Source of the DNA: GWF2-38-69 sp965228125
Lineage (GTDB): Bacteria > Verrucomicrobiota > Lentisphaeria > Victivallales > GWF2-38-69
Length of the DNA stretch: 64,000 nucleotides
Direction of reading: 5' to 3'
NCBI GenBank assembly: GCA_965228125.1
Contig: OZ245791.1
Location: forward strand, 372,001-436,000
Position numbers and translations under genes: made by a program. Shown here piece by piece: positions 18,285 to 24,673 of this stretch. Positions within the stretch are counted from its first letter, which is position 1; the number at the start of each line of letters is the position of its first letter. Below the pieces are notes generated by a model that did no database searches, was not told where the DNA came from, and was given only the letters and a program-made list of their open reading frames with translations.

Positions 18285-18361
18285 AGACCCTCCCCTTTTT
18301 TCTTCATGCTTTTCATGTTCATTCATCCTGCTTCTTTAAATGGAAGTATATCTTTAAAATG

Positions 18362-18391
18362 AATATAAAAAAGCTCGGGGCCGAACTTTTA
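18362..18391 (-). terminator. Terminator downstream of the integron integrase
   Basis: Arms at 18370-18378 and 18381-18389 pair with one wobble. On the minus strand the hairpin is followed by a T-rich run. It lies about 140 bases past the integrase stop and just upstream of the amidohydrolase gene, which it would insulate. Confidence 0.6.
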
Positions 18392-18530
18392 AAATAATTC
18401 AGTCTTACATTGAATTTGATAGAATGAGCCAAAACCGTAACATCCGCGGCGAGGCAATGTTAACGTAAAAGAGGATATATTATCGTGCTATAAATTGTTT
18501 AGCTGCTTTTAAATATGGGAGGTTTTGGCA

Positions 18531-19772
18531 TTATGCCACATCCAATGGGCTTTTTACCCCCAACTTGTTCCGCTTTGCGATATGTGTGTATATCATTGTT
18601 GTCTGAACATTGGAATGCCCCAGCAGTTCCTGGATTGTCCTGATGTCATACCCTGCTTCAAGAAGATGCGTGGCAAAACTATGCCTGAAAGTATGAACTG
18701 AAGCCTTTTTGATAATTCCTGCATTATCCACAGCTCTCTTAATCTGTTTTTGCAAAGTAATAGGCTGTACATGATGTCTTCTTACTATAGCCGTTCTGGG
18801 ATCGATGCTCAGGTTACTTGATGGGAACAGCCAGAACCATTTCCATTCTTTTCCAGCATTTGGATATTTTCTATCAAGGCCTTCCGGCAGTTTTACTCCT
18901 TCAATATTGTTTGCCCTGTCATTATCATAAACATGCTTTGTTTCTGCGATATGCGCCTGCAGATTATTAATAATAGAATCAGGCAGAAGGGTTTCCCTGT
19001 CTTTCTCTCCTTTGCCTCCTCTTACAGATATTACACGCCGTTCGAAATCAACATCCTGAATTCTAAGCCTTATACATTCCGCAAGCCTCAACCCTCCTCC
19101 ATATATTATCTGAGTCATCAGTTTATAAACACCTTTAAGGTTGCCGATTACTTTCAGACACTCATCTGAGGTCATGACAACCGGAATCTTTTCCCCTTTT
19201 TTTGCCCTTACCGTTTCCGATAAATCTCCGGGACTTTTATGCAGTACGTTTTTATAAACAAAAAGCAAAGAGTTGAAAGCCTGATTCTGTGATGATGCCG
19301 ACCTCTGCCTGCCAACAGCAAGACTGGAAATAAAATCCCTTATATCTTTCTGCTCGATTTTATCCACAGGCATGCCTTTTAAAAATTCATGAAACTTTCC
19401 TAGCCAGCCCAAATATATTTTCTCCGTGGAATATGACAGATGTTTCAACCTTAGGACATTCTTTGTTTCATTGTAAAGCCTCAACCAGTCTTCACTGTAA
19501 GAGCCGGCAGCATGATTAGCAAAACTGTTTTTCATGCTCTGAAAATAAAAATAATATCGTAAAGTGTCATCTGCCTGTTTTACCTGCCATTCCTCATATC
19601 TCAAACTCAATTTTCCTAAAAACTGTTTAGTATGCTCAGCCTTCATTTCAAGGAGGTTCTCATTGCAGTATTTTACATATTCGCTCAGCCAGAAAATATA
19701 ATACTTTACATAATCTTTCCTGACACCGCATTTCAAAACCAGAAAATCGTTAAAATCTGTATCTTTATTCAT
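18531..19772 (-). CDS. intI: Integron integrase with an extra N-terminal core-binding-like segment
   Basis: This 413-residue tyrosine recombinase joins attI and attC sites. Catalytic residues are the Arg in GGGLRLAECIRL, H360 and R363 in VHTFRHSFATHLLEAG, H386 in ELLGHSN and nucleophile Y395 in TTMIYTHI. The IntI-specific patch lies between the Arg and His boxes: LDRKYPNAGKEWKWFWLFPS then LSIDPRTAIVRRHH. The C-terminus LGVKSPLD is also typical of IntI rather than XerC/XerD. Classical IntI proteins have about 320-340 residues; here about 80-90 more precede the normal SAM-like domain and look like a second SAM-like fold. AAGG precedes the ATG. A terminator follows at 18362-18391. Confidence 0.95.
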   Translation of the reverse strand: MNKDTDFNDFLVLKCGVRKDYVKYYIFWLSEYVKYCNENLLEMKAEHTKQFLGKLSLRYEEWQVKQADDTLRYYFYFQSMKNSFANHAAGSYSEDWLRLYNETKNVLRLKHLSYSTEKIYLGWLGKFHEFLKGMPVDKIEQKDIRDFISSLAVGRQRSASSQNQAFNSLLFVYKNVLHKSPGDLSETVRAKKGEKIPVVMTSDECLKVIGNLKGVYKLMTQIIYGGGLRLAECIRLRIQDVDFERRVISVRGGKGEKDRETLLPDSIINNLQAHIAETKHVYDNDRANNIEGVKLPEGLDRKYPNAGKEWKWFWLFPSSNLSIDPRTAIVRRHHVQPITLQKQIKRAVDNAGIIKKASVHTFRHSFATHLLEAGYDIRTIQELLGHSNVQTTMIYTHIAKRNKLGVKSPLDVA

Positions 19773-19888
19773 AAATAACCTTCAATATTTATTCTCCTAA
19801 ATTATCAAGATAGAGCTTTAATATAAAATACGTATATCTTGCTTAATTTACATAGATTATATACAGTAGTTTTTCATTTTCTACTTAG

Positions 19889-19916
19889 TTGAAAATCTTA
19901 TTAAAAGAAATATAAT
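19889..19916 (+). promoter_or_regulatory. Candidate cassette promoter (Pc)
   Basis: TTGAAA (19889-19894), a 16-base spacer and a perfect TATAAT (19911-19916) point into the array. The promoter ends 51 bases before the attI crossover, where an integron Pc is expected. It is the only strong promoter in front of cassette 1. Confidence 0.7.
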
Positions 19917-19973
19917 GAGGCTATCAATCCTTCCACAGGAGAAATTAATACATATATAGAATTAATGTTAGAG
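19917..19973 (+). other. attI recombination site (approximate left limit)
   Basis: The simple site ends in GTTAGAG at 19967-19973, matching the GTTRRRY core, with crossover between G19967 and T19968. The DNA to the right behaves as the start of the first cassette. The left limit is a guess based on the size of known attI sites; no direct repeats for extra integrase binding were recognised. Confidence 0.65.
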
Positions 19974-19997
19974 AGAAATAATAAAAAGGGCAAACTT

Positions 19998-21128
19998 ATG
20001 ACTTTAATTTCAGGTTTCAGTAAAAACTATTGCCCGATTATTTTGGGAGATTTATTAATTTCAAATAATGATAGTAAAGAGCAATTAATCACTCTCCCAA
20101 CAATTGGAAAAATTTCAAAGCAAGATTTTTCTAGATGTAGTTACTCGCCATGTGGATTTTCACAGAAAATAAACCTACTTAGTCCCAAATTAGCCTTAGG
20201 TTGGGCAGGAAGCAAAATCCATGCAAAAACATTTATGGATGAATTAATCACCTTAGGTGTACATGATGATCCTTCCCATCAAGCAATAAATGATATCTAC
20301 AATAATATAGTGACTAATCCTAATGATTTATCAATAATTGGTATTTATAGAAACAATAGTGAAATAAGAATTTTTGATTTTAATGCTTGGCCAACCGACT
20401 CTAACTCTAATTTTGAATATTTTAAGTCTGCAGGTTCAGGTTATGGAACTTTGTTAGATATTACTGAAATAAATGATTTTAATCTGAATGTGACTTCTGG
20501 AAAAATCAATAAACTAGAAATAGGAATTGCAACTGCTGTTAATATAATTACGGCTTTATTAAGTGAAGAATTACTAACACAGTCTTCAATTCAAAATTTA
20601 TTTGGTGCTGGTTATGAGTTAGTTCATCCTTATAAATCGATTTTAAAAAAATTTGATGATTTAACTTACTTATTTTGGTCTATAGAAGAGTTTGAAATAA
20701 ATAATTGGCGACTTCAATCGTCTCCTTTTCTTGTTTCTAAATATTCGTACCACAATGATATACTAGTAATTAGAGCTATGCATATCAAACAAAATGATAA
20801 TATTAATTCCTGTAAAATTGAGAAAGATGAATTACATATTGTATCTCCAATATATGGGACATTTAATGCTGATAAGTTAATTGGTTTTGCTCCTCAAACA
20901 CTAAATTCAAAAATGATATGCAATGTTTTTTTATATAAAACAGTTAATAATGAAGTTGGAACATTTGCTGAGTTTGGCAAATATAATACAGAATCTCCAC
21001 CTGTAATATTCAAAAATGAATTTACTAAAAATGAAGGAATAGATATTAATACTAATTTCATAAAAAAAGTTTTATTAAAATTTAACTCTAAATTCTTAAA
21101 AGAAGGAAAAAAGAACTCTAACAAGTAG
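19998..21128 (+). CDS. Cassette 1: predicted N-terminal-threonine Ntn hydrolase (proteasome/HslV-like)
   Basis: This 376-residue protein has no family name I recognise, but its N-terminus looks like a proteasome-type Ntn hydrolase. After removal of Met the chain begins with Thr, and GD follows with Asp at position 17 counted from that Thr, exactly as in HslV. Further on, KINLLSPKLALGWAGSKIHA resembles the HslV segment that carries KVRR and GFAGG. This would make Thr1 the nucleophile. I start the gene at 19998, where AAAAGGG precedes the ATG. An in-frame ATG at 19965 lies across the attI crossover and would bury the Thr. It is driven from Pc. Function is inferred only. Confidence 0.65.
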   Translation: MTLISGFSKNYCPIILGDLLISNNDSKEQLITLPTIGKISKQDFSRCSYSPCGFSQKINLLSPKLALGWAGSKIHAKTFMDELITLGVHDDPSHQAINDIYNNIVTNPNDLSIIGIYRNNSEIRIFDFNAWPTDSNSNFEYFKSAGSGYGTLLDITEINDFNLNVTSGKINKLEIGIATAVNIITALLSEELLTQSSIQNLFGAGYELVHPYKSILKKFDDLTYLFWSIEEFEINNWRLQSSPFLVSKYSYHNDILVIRAMHIKQNDNINSCKIEKDELHIVSPIYGTFNADKLIGFAPQTLNSKMICNVFLYKTVNNEVGTFAEFGKYNTESPPVIFKNEFTKNEGIDINTNFIKKVLLKFNSKFLKEGKKNSNK

Positions 21129-21186
21129 ATGCACTTAATATTTTCTTGCTCCGCTGCGAAAATATAAGTGATCATTAATGTTAGCT
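21116..21186 (+). repeat. attC1 recombination site
   Basis: Outer boxes are CTCTAAC (21116-21122) and GTTAGCT (21180-21186). Inside, CACTTAATATTTTC pairs with GAAAATATAAGTG except for one unpaired A, the extrahelical base expected for the folded recombination substrate. The loop is TTGCTCCGCTGC. Confidence 0.85.
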
Positions 21187-21196
21187 TGAAAAGAAA

Positions 21197-21225
21197 TTGA
21201 TAAAATAGAGATCATCCAGTATAAT
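21197..21225 (+). promoter_or_regulatory. Promoter of cassette 2 toxin-antitoxin pair
   Basis: TTGATA (21197-21202), a 17-base spacer and a perfect TATAAT (21220-21225) lie 45 bases before the antitoxin ATG, inside the cassette. Confidence 0.7.
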
Positions 21226-21270
21226 TATATCAGAAACTGAATCCAAATATAAAAAGGAAAGGTTACAGAA

Positions 21271-21492
21271 ATGAGCATAACACTTCCATTAGATAAAATG
21301 ACTGTTTTAGAAAAAATCCAGACTATGGAATCTCTATGGGATGATTTGTGCCATCATAACTCAAAGGACATTTCTTCCCCTGCCTGGCATAAGGAAATTC
21401 TCTCTGAAAGAGAAAAAAGTATAAAAACAGGGAAATCTTCATTTATTGATTGGGAACAAGCTAAGAAAGAAATCCGAGATGCCATAAAATGA
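21271..21492 (+). CDS. Cassette 2: addiction-module antitoxin (short RelB-like)
   Basis: This 73-residue protein matches the putative addiction module component family. A conserved opening, SITLPLDKMTVLEKIQTMESLWDDLC, precedes SPAWHKEILSERE and a DWEQAKKEIRDAIK tail that should wrap the toxin. It is expected to neutralise the RelE/ParE-type toxin encoded next and to repress the promoter at 21197. GGAAAGG stands before the ATG. The stop overlaps the toxin ATG by four bases (ATGA). The decayed pair at 24295 is a close relative. Confidence 0.88.
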   Translation: MSITLPLDKMTVLEKIQTMESLWDDLCHHNSKDISSPAWHKEILSEREKSIKTGKSSFIDWEQAKKEIRDAIK

Positions 21493-21785
21493 GAATTCAA
21501 ATCCTTGATTCGGCAAAGCAAGATTTGATTGATGGCTATTCCTTCTACGAAAAACAATCTTACTATCTGGGAAACTATTTCCTTGATTCCCTCTATTCTG
21601 ATATAGACTCTTTATTGATATACAATGGGATTCAAGAAAAACATTTTGACTATTTCAGAGCATTATCCGTTAAATTCCCATTTGCTATTTATTACAGAAT
21701 CGAAGATAGCATTATTAGAGTTTACGCTGTTTTAGATTGCCGTAAAGAACCAGCTTGGATAAGAAGTAAATTAAAAATTTTGTAG
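21489..21785 (+). CDS. Cassette 2: RelE/ParE-superfamily toxin
   Basis: This 98-residue toxin has the RelE/ParE fold pattern: IQILDSAKQDLIDGYSFYEKQ forms the first strand and helices. Then come KFPFAIYYRIEDSIIRVYAVLDCRKEP, the central strands, and a short basic tail. Whether it cuts mRNA on ribosomes or poisons gyrase cannot be told from the sequence. It is translationally coupled to the antitoxin. The stop at 21783-21785 abuts attC2, so no sequence is wasted. Confidence 0.88.
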   Translation: MRIQILDSAKQDLIDGYSFYEKQSYYLGNYFLDSLYSDIDSLLIYNGIQEKHFDYFRALSVKFPFAIYYRIEDSIIRVYAVLDCRKEPAWIRSKLKIL

Positions 21786-21857
21786 AGCTAACCAATCATT
21801 CCACTTAATCTGGAAAACGCTCCGCTTTTTTCCAGATAAGTGATTTCATTGTTATAA
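21786..21857 (+). repeat. attC2 recombination site
   Basis: Outer boxes are AGCTAAC (21786-21792) and GTTATAA (21851-21857). CACTTAATCTGG pairs with CCAGATAAGTG leaving one extra A unpaired. The spacer ACGCTCCGCTT is nearly the same as in attC5, so the two sites are related. Confidence 0.85.
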
Positions 21858-21878
21858 GAAAAGAAAATAGAGCGACAA

Positions 21879-22343
21879 ATGAAAATATTTCAATTATGTG
21901 ACAAACCTGAAATGGTTAAATATATTGCTGAATATTGCTACAAAGAATGGGGATACAAAAAATCAAATAACAGTATAGAGAAAACTATAGAGCAAATAAA
22001 TAAAAGAGTCTATAATAAAAAACCACCAATAACCTTAGTTGCCATAGAAAATGATAAATATATTGGATCAGTTTCTCTAAAAATCAGAGAAATGAGCATA
22101 TATCCTCAAAAACAATACTGGTTTGGTGATCTTTTTATTGTTCCAGAGAAAAGGAAAATGGGAATTGGTAGTAAACTTGTAAAAGCAATTGAAGAGCTTG
22201 CAATATCTATGGGAATAACTGAACTTAATTTATATACTCCAGACCAAGAAAAATTATATTTTAGTTTGGGGTGGAATACTGATGAAATTGTTCAATACGA
22301 GAATTCTCAAGTCGTAGTAATGTCAAAAAAATTGAATTTATAA
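21879..22343 (+). CDS. Cassette 3: GNAT-family N-acetyltransferase
   Basis: This 154-residue acetyltransferase carries FIVPEKRKMGIGSKLVKAIE near residues 86-105, the acetyl-CoA loop. LNLYTPDQEKLYFSLGW follows as motif B. It begins 28 bases after the cassette boundary with no promoter of its own visible, so it depends on upstream transcription. The substrate is unknown; GNAT genes are frequent integron cargo. The stop codon lies within the start of attC3. Confidence 0.88.
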   Translation: MKIFQLCDKPEMVKYIAEYCYKEWGYKKSNNSIEKTIEQINKRVYNKKPPITLVAIENDKYIGSVSLKIREMSIYPQKQYWFGDLFIVPEKRKMGIGSKLVKAIEELAISMGITELNLYTPDQEKLYFSLGWNTDEIVQYENSQVVVMSKKLNL

Positions 22344-22410
22344 CCAGACATTTCTCTTAATATTTTTGGGCTCAGCCGCCCAAAAATATAAGAGAATTCC
22401 AATGTTAAAT
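22338..22410 (+). repeat. attC3 recombination site
   Basis: Outer boxes are TTATAAC (22338-22344) and GTTAAAT (22404-22410). TCTCTTAATATTTTTGGGC pairs with its complement to the right, with one unpaired A. The loop is TCAGCC. The box overlaps the end of the acetyltransferase gene. Confidence 0.85.
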
Positions 22411-22412
22411 GA

Positions 22413-22742
22413 ATGAAAATAATCATGGAAGAATACATAAAAATTGGAAAATCAGTAATACAAAAATATTATGATTATTCTGTCAAAAATATGATAGATG
22501 ATGCTACAGAGTATTTCCCTACACTAAAAACAATAATCAATGGAATAGTTGAAAGCATTCCGAGCGCAAATGAAAAAAGTAAAATAAAAAAATATCTTAG
22601 AAGTTTTTCAAAGGAACTTTATTTAGACATGTGGGTAAAACAAGCTCAAGAAGATGAAGATTTTCCTGACATAGAAGAAGAAAGAAAGATTGCAGATAAA
22701 GAATTTGAAAAATTTTTTAATAGAAAAAAAGATTGGATTTAA
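22413..22742 (+). CDS. Cassette 4: small acidic helical protein of unknown function
   Basis: This 109-residue protein is strongly charged and predicted helical; no family is recognised. The acidic stretch QAQEDEDFPDIEEERKIADKE near residues 78-98 is followed by a basic end. It starts only nine bases after the attC3 crossover, without a Shine-Dalgarno sequence. A second in-frame ATG at 22425 is an equally good start. No promoter lies in the cassette, so it relies on Pc or on read-through. It could be an immunity or antitoxin-like protein, but nothing in the sequence shows this. Confidence 0.6.
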   Translation: MKIIMEEYIKIGKSVIQKYYDYSVKNMIDDATEYFPTLKTIINGIVESIPSANEKSKIKKYLRSFSKELYLDMWVKQAQEDEDFPDIEEERKIADKEFEKFFNRKKDWI

Positions 22743-22865
22743 CGAGGTCGCTTCTCCTAACAGGCGAATATCCGGGGCGATTTTAGCATAAAACAGAAAG
22801 GATAAAGTTCTCTTGAGGAGTCAAAGTTTACTCCCATTCGCCTGTACGAGAGCTTTATGTTACCA
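22737..22865 (+). repeat. attC4 recombination site (long form)
   Basis: Outer boxes are ATTTAAC (22737-22743) and GTTACCA (22859-22865). CTCCTAACAGGCGAAT pairs with ATTCGCCTGTACGAG with one extra A and one mismatch. The large central part between the arms makes this site about 129 bases, nearly twice the others. The arms resemble attC6. Confidence 0.75.
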
Positions 22866-22884
22866 AAAAAGAAAACATTAAGCG

Positions 22885-22928
22885 TTGAAGATAGCAACTA
22901 TATTGCGTATTATATTTAGTACATAATA
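22885..22928 (+). promoter_or_regulatory. Promoter and palindromic operator of cassette 5
   Basis: TTGAAG (22885-22890), a 17-base spacer and TATTAT (22908-22913) form a promoter. The -10 element is the left half of an inverted repeat, TATTAT N9 ATAATA (22908-22928), placed where the antitoxin would repress its own operon. Confidence 0.6.
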
Positions 22929-22939
22929 TGGAGGTAAAT

Positions 22940-23218
22940 ATGAAACGCATTGTATTGGATCAAGATATTCACTCAGTTTCCGACTTCAGAGCTCACGCTA
23001 ATTTTTACATGAAACAGATAAAACAAACGGCACGCCCATTAGTTCTTACTCAAAACGGAAAAAGTTCAGCCGTTGTTTTAGATGTAACAGAGTATGAAAA
23101 TCTACTTGAAGAACTTGAATTGGCCAGAGAAGTTCGACAAGCTCGGAATGAAATTAGAAATGGTGAAGTTTTTACTCATGCCGATGTAAAAGAAAAATTC
23201 TCAAAGAAATTCAACTAA
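22940..23218 (+). CDS. Cassette 5: Phd/YefM-family antitoxin
   Basis: This 92-residue antitoxin has a DNA-binding N-terminal domain with the family pattern SVSDFRAHANFYMKQIKQT and PLVLTQNGKSSAVVLDVTEYE, then a C-terminal toxin-binding helix rich in Arg and Glu. It should bind the palindrome at 22908-22928 and neutralise the following toxin. I start at 22940, where GGAGG stands five bases upstream; an in-frame ATG at 22928 overlaps that ribosome site and is unlikely. The stop shares one base with the toxin start (TAATG). Confidence 0.9.
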   Translation: MKRIVLDQDIHSVSDFRAHANFYMKQIKQTARPLVLTQNGKSSAVVLDVTEYENLLEELELAREVRQARNEIRNGEVFTHADVKEKFSKKFN

Positions 23219-23511
23219 TGAAAATTATCTGGTCAAAAACTGCTTCGATTAAGGCAGATGAAATATCCGATTACATTGCTAAAGACAGTATTAATGAAGC
23301 AAGAAAATGGATATCTCAATTGCTCTCAGAAGTTGAAAGACTTGAAACTTTTCCAGAACTAGGGAGAATTGTGCCAAATTTAAATGATAATAGCCTAAGA
23401 GAAATAATCTTTGGAAATTATAGAGTTATATATGAAGTCAAAAATGACTCTATAGAGATACTGACATTCTGGCATTCTAGGAGATTACTAAATAAAGAAA
23501 ATTTAAAATGA
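23218..23511 (+). CDS. Cassette 5: ParE/RelE-family toxin
   Basis: This 97-residue toxin carries WSKTASIKADEISDYIAKDS near its start, FPELGRIVPNLNDNSLREII, then GNYRVIYEVKNDSIEILTFWHSRR. That is the usual RelE/ParE ending in which HxxR lies at the C-terminal side. It pairs with the Phd-type antitoxin just upstream by a TAATG overlap. The stop codon at 23509-23511 falls inside the left box of attC5. Confidence 0.9.
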   Translation: MKIIWSKTASIKADEISDYIAKDSINEARKWISQLLSEVERLETFPELGRIVPNLNDNSLREIIFGNYRVIYEVKNDSIEILTFWHSRRLLNKENLK

Positions 23512-23580
23512 TAATCAGACAGTTCACTTGATCTGAAAATCGCTCCGCTTTTTTCCAGATAAGTGATTTCATTGTTATGG
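23509..23580 (+). repeat. attC5 recombination site
   Basis: The right box is GTTATGG (23574-23580); the left box near 23509 is degenerate. CACTTGATCTG pairs with CAGATAAGTG with an unpaired G in place of the A seen in the others. The loop CGCTCCGC is shared with attC2. Confidence 0.75.
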
Positions 23581-23589
23581 AAGATGAAA

Positions 23590-23617
23590 TTGAATATTCT
23601 ATCGAAATAAATATAAT
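23590..23617 (+). promoter_or_regulatory. Promoter of cassette 6 toxin-antitoxin pair
   Basis: TTGAAT (23590-23595), a 16-base spacer and a perfect TATAAT (23612-23617) lie 26 bases before the antitoxin ATG, inside the cassette. Confidence 0.7.
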
Positions 23618-23643
23618 ATCCATTATTAAAGATGGAGGAAAAA

Positions 23644-23856
23644 ATGCTTACTCAAGAAATAAAAAAAGAAATATTGGGTTTAAATTCTTTAGATAAAATC
23701 CATTTGGCTGAAATGATTTTTGATAGCTTGGATAAACCAGATTCAGAAATTGAAAAAATTTGGATAAATGAATCAGAGAAACGTTATAAGGCATACAAAC
23801 AAAATAAAATTCAAGGTATTTTTTTGAGTGAGATAAAAGAGAAATATGAAAAATGA
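23644..23856 (+). CDS. Cassette 6: addiction-module antitoxin
   Basis: This 70-residue helical protein belongs to the same broad addiction-module component group as the cassette 2 antitoxin, but is clearly diverged (ILGLNSLDKIHLAEMIFDSLD, then EKIWINESEKRYKAYKQNK). The C-terminal half should mask the toxin. I choose the ATG at 23644 because GGAGG ends five bases before it; the in-frame ATG at 23632 overlaps the ribosome site. The stop overlaps the toxin start by four bases. Confidence 0.85.
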   Translation: MLTQEIKKEILGLNSLDKIHLAEMIFDSLDKPDSEIEKIWINESEKRYKAYKQNKIQGIFLSEIKEKYEK

Positions 23857-24146
23857 ATATTATTCTCCTTCCTCCATCTGATAAAGAACTTGATGAAGCT
23901 ATCGACTATTATAATGACCAACAGACAGATTTAGGAAATAGATTTTATAAAGAATTTATTAGAGCAACTGAGCTAATAGACAGATCCCCTAAAACCTGGA
24001 AAAAAGTAGGCAAATGTACCCATAAGATAAATATCAAAAGATTTCCGTATCTTGTTTTGTATGTTATTGATGGAAATGAAATACTCATTACTTGCATTGC
24101 GCACCAACACAGAAGTCCTGATTATTATATTGAAAAAATATATTAA
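23853..24146 (+). CDS. Cassette 6: RelE/ParE-superfamily toxin
   Basis: This 97-residue toxin has LPPSDKELDEAIDYYNDQQTDL as the first helical part. FYKEFIRATELI, then INIKRFPYLVLYVIDGNEILITCIAHQHRSPDYY carries the closing HxHR-type motif of this superfamily. It resembles the plasmid-stabilisation-type toxins. It is coupled to its antitoxin by an ATGA overlap, and the stop abuts attC6. Confidence 0.88.
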   Translation: MNIILLPPSDKELDEAIDYYNDQQTDLGNRFYKEFIRATELIDRSPKTWKKVGKCTHKINIKRFPYLVLYVIDGNEILITCIAHQHRSPDYYIEKIY

Positions 24147-24218
24147 TCATAACGAAATCGCTTCTCCTAACAGCTATTACGCTTCGCTCTATAGCTGTAG
24201 GAGAGCTTTTTGTTAGCT
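24147..24218 (+). repeat. attC6 recombination site
   Basis: Outer boxes are TCATAAC (24147-24153) and GTTAGCT (24212-24218). TCTCCTAACAGCTAT pairs with ATAGCTGTAGGAGA with one unpaired A. The outer parts (TCGCTTCTCCTAACAG on the left, GAGAGCTTT on the right) match attC4. Confidence 0.85.
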
Positions 24219-24294
24219 TGATTGAAAATTGAATAGACAATCATAATATGATATTTTTTGATAAATGCTTATTCTAAAACATATGAGGTATAAT

Positions 24295-24673
24295 ATGAGC
24301 ATTACTTTATCAATAGATAAAATGTCTACTAAAGACCGTATTCAGGCAATGGAAGATTTATGGGATGCATTAACTCATGAGAAAAATGAAATAGAATCTC
24401 CTTCATGGCACGAGGATATATTAAATTCAAGAAGAAAAAGAGGAATGGTTGTGAGATTACTTCTTTGACTCTATTATTTCTGACTTGGATTCATTAAGAA
24501 TTTATGCCGGTATTCATACAAAACATTATGGTTACCATAGAATGATGTCCAAAAGATTTCCCTTTGCAATTTACTATGATTTTTTTCAAGAAGTAGCAGT
24601 TGTTATTGCGGTTCTGGATATGAGACGTAAACCTTCATGGATACAAGAGAAATTAAAAAATAGAAAAAGCTAA
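24295..24673 (+). pseudogene. Cassette 7: decayed toxin-antitoxin pair (internal deletion plus frameshift)
   Basis: The first part (24295-24468, start ATG after GAGGT) encodes MSITLSIDKMSTKDRIQAME and SPSWHEDILNSRRKR. These align with the cassette 2 antitoxin, but the last 25 or so residues that should bind the toxin are missing. The reading then shifts frame, and from about 24437 the other frame reads DYFFDSIISDLDSLRIYAGI and KRFPFAIYY, which aligns with the middle and end of the cassette 2 toxin. The N-terminal third of the toxin is gone. A single internal deletion removing the 3' end of one gene and the 5' end of the other explains this. Neither product should be active. Confidence 0.8.

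Noticed and set aside
18285..18326. Longer start for the 8-oxoguanine-deaminase-like gene at 18326
   Set aside because: GGGGAGGG just before 18284 and the normal family N-terminus favour the shorter form; the extra residues are charged and unlike the family.
18531..19772. Integrase as XerC/XerD or a phage integrase
   Set aside because: The IntI-specific patch between the Arg and His boxes, the C-terminal LGVKSP motif and adjacent attI/attC sites identify an integron integrase.
19965..19997. Longer start for the cassette 1 gene at 19965
   Set aside because: It would place the first codons across the attI crossover, lacks a ribosome site and hides the N-terminal Thr. The ATG at 19998 has AAAAGGG upstream.
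21116..24218. The repeated hairpins as CRISPR or REP elements
   Set aside because: They differ in sequence, vary in length and close each gene unit with AAC/GTT boxes; no regular spacers occur.
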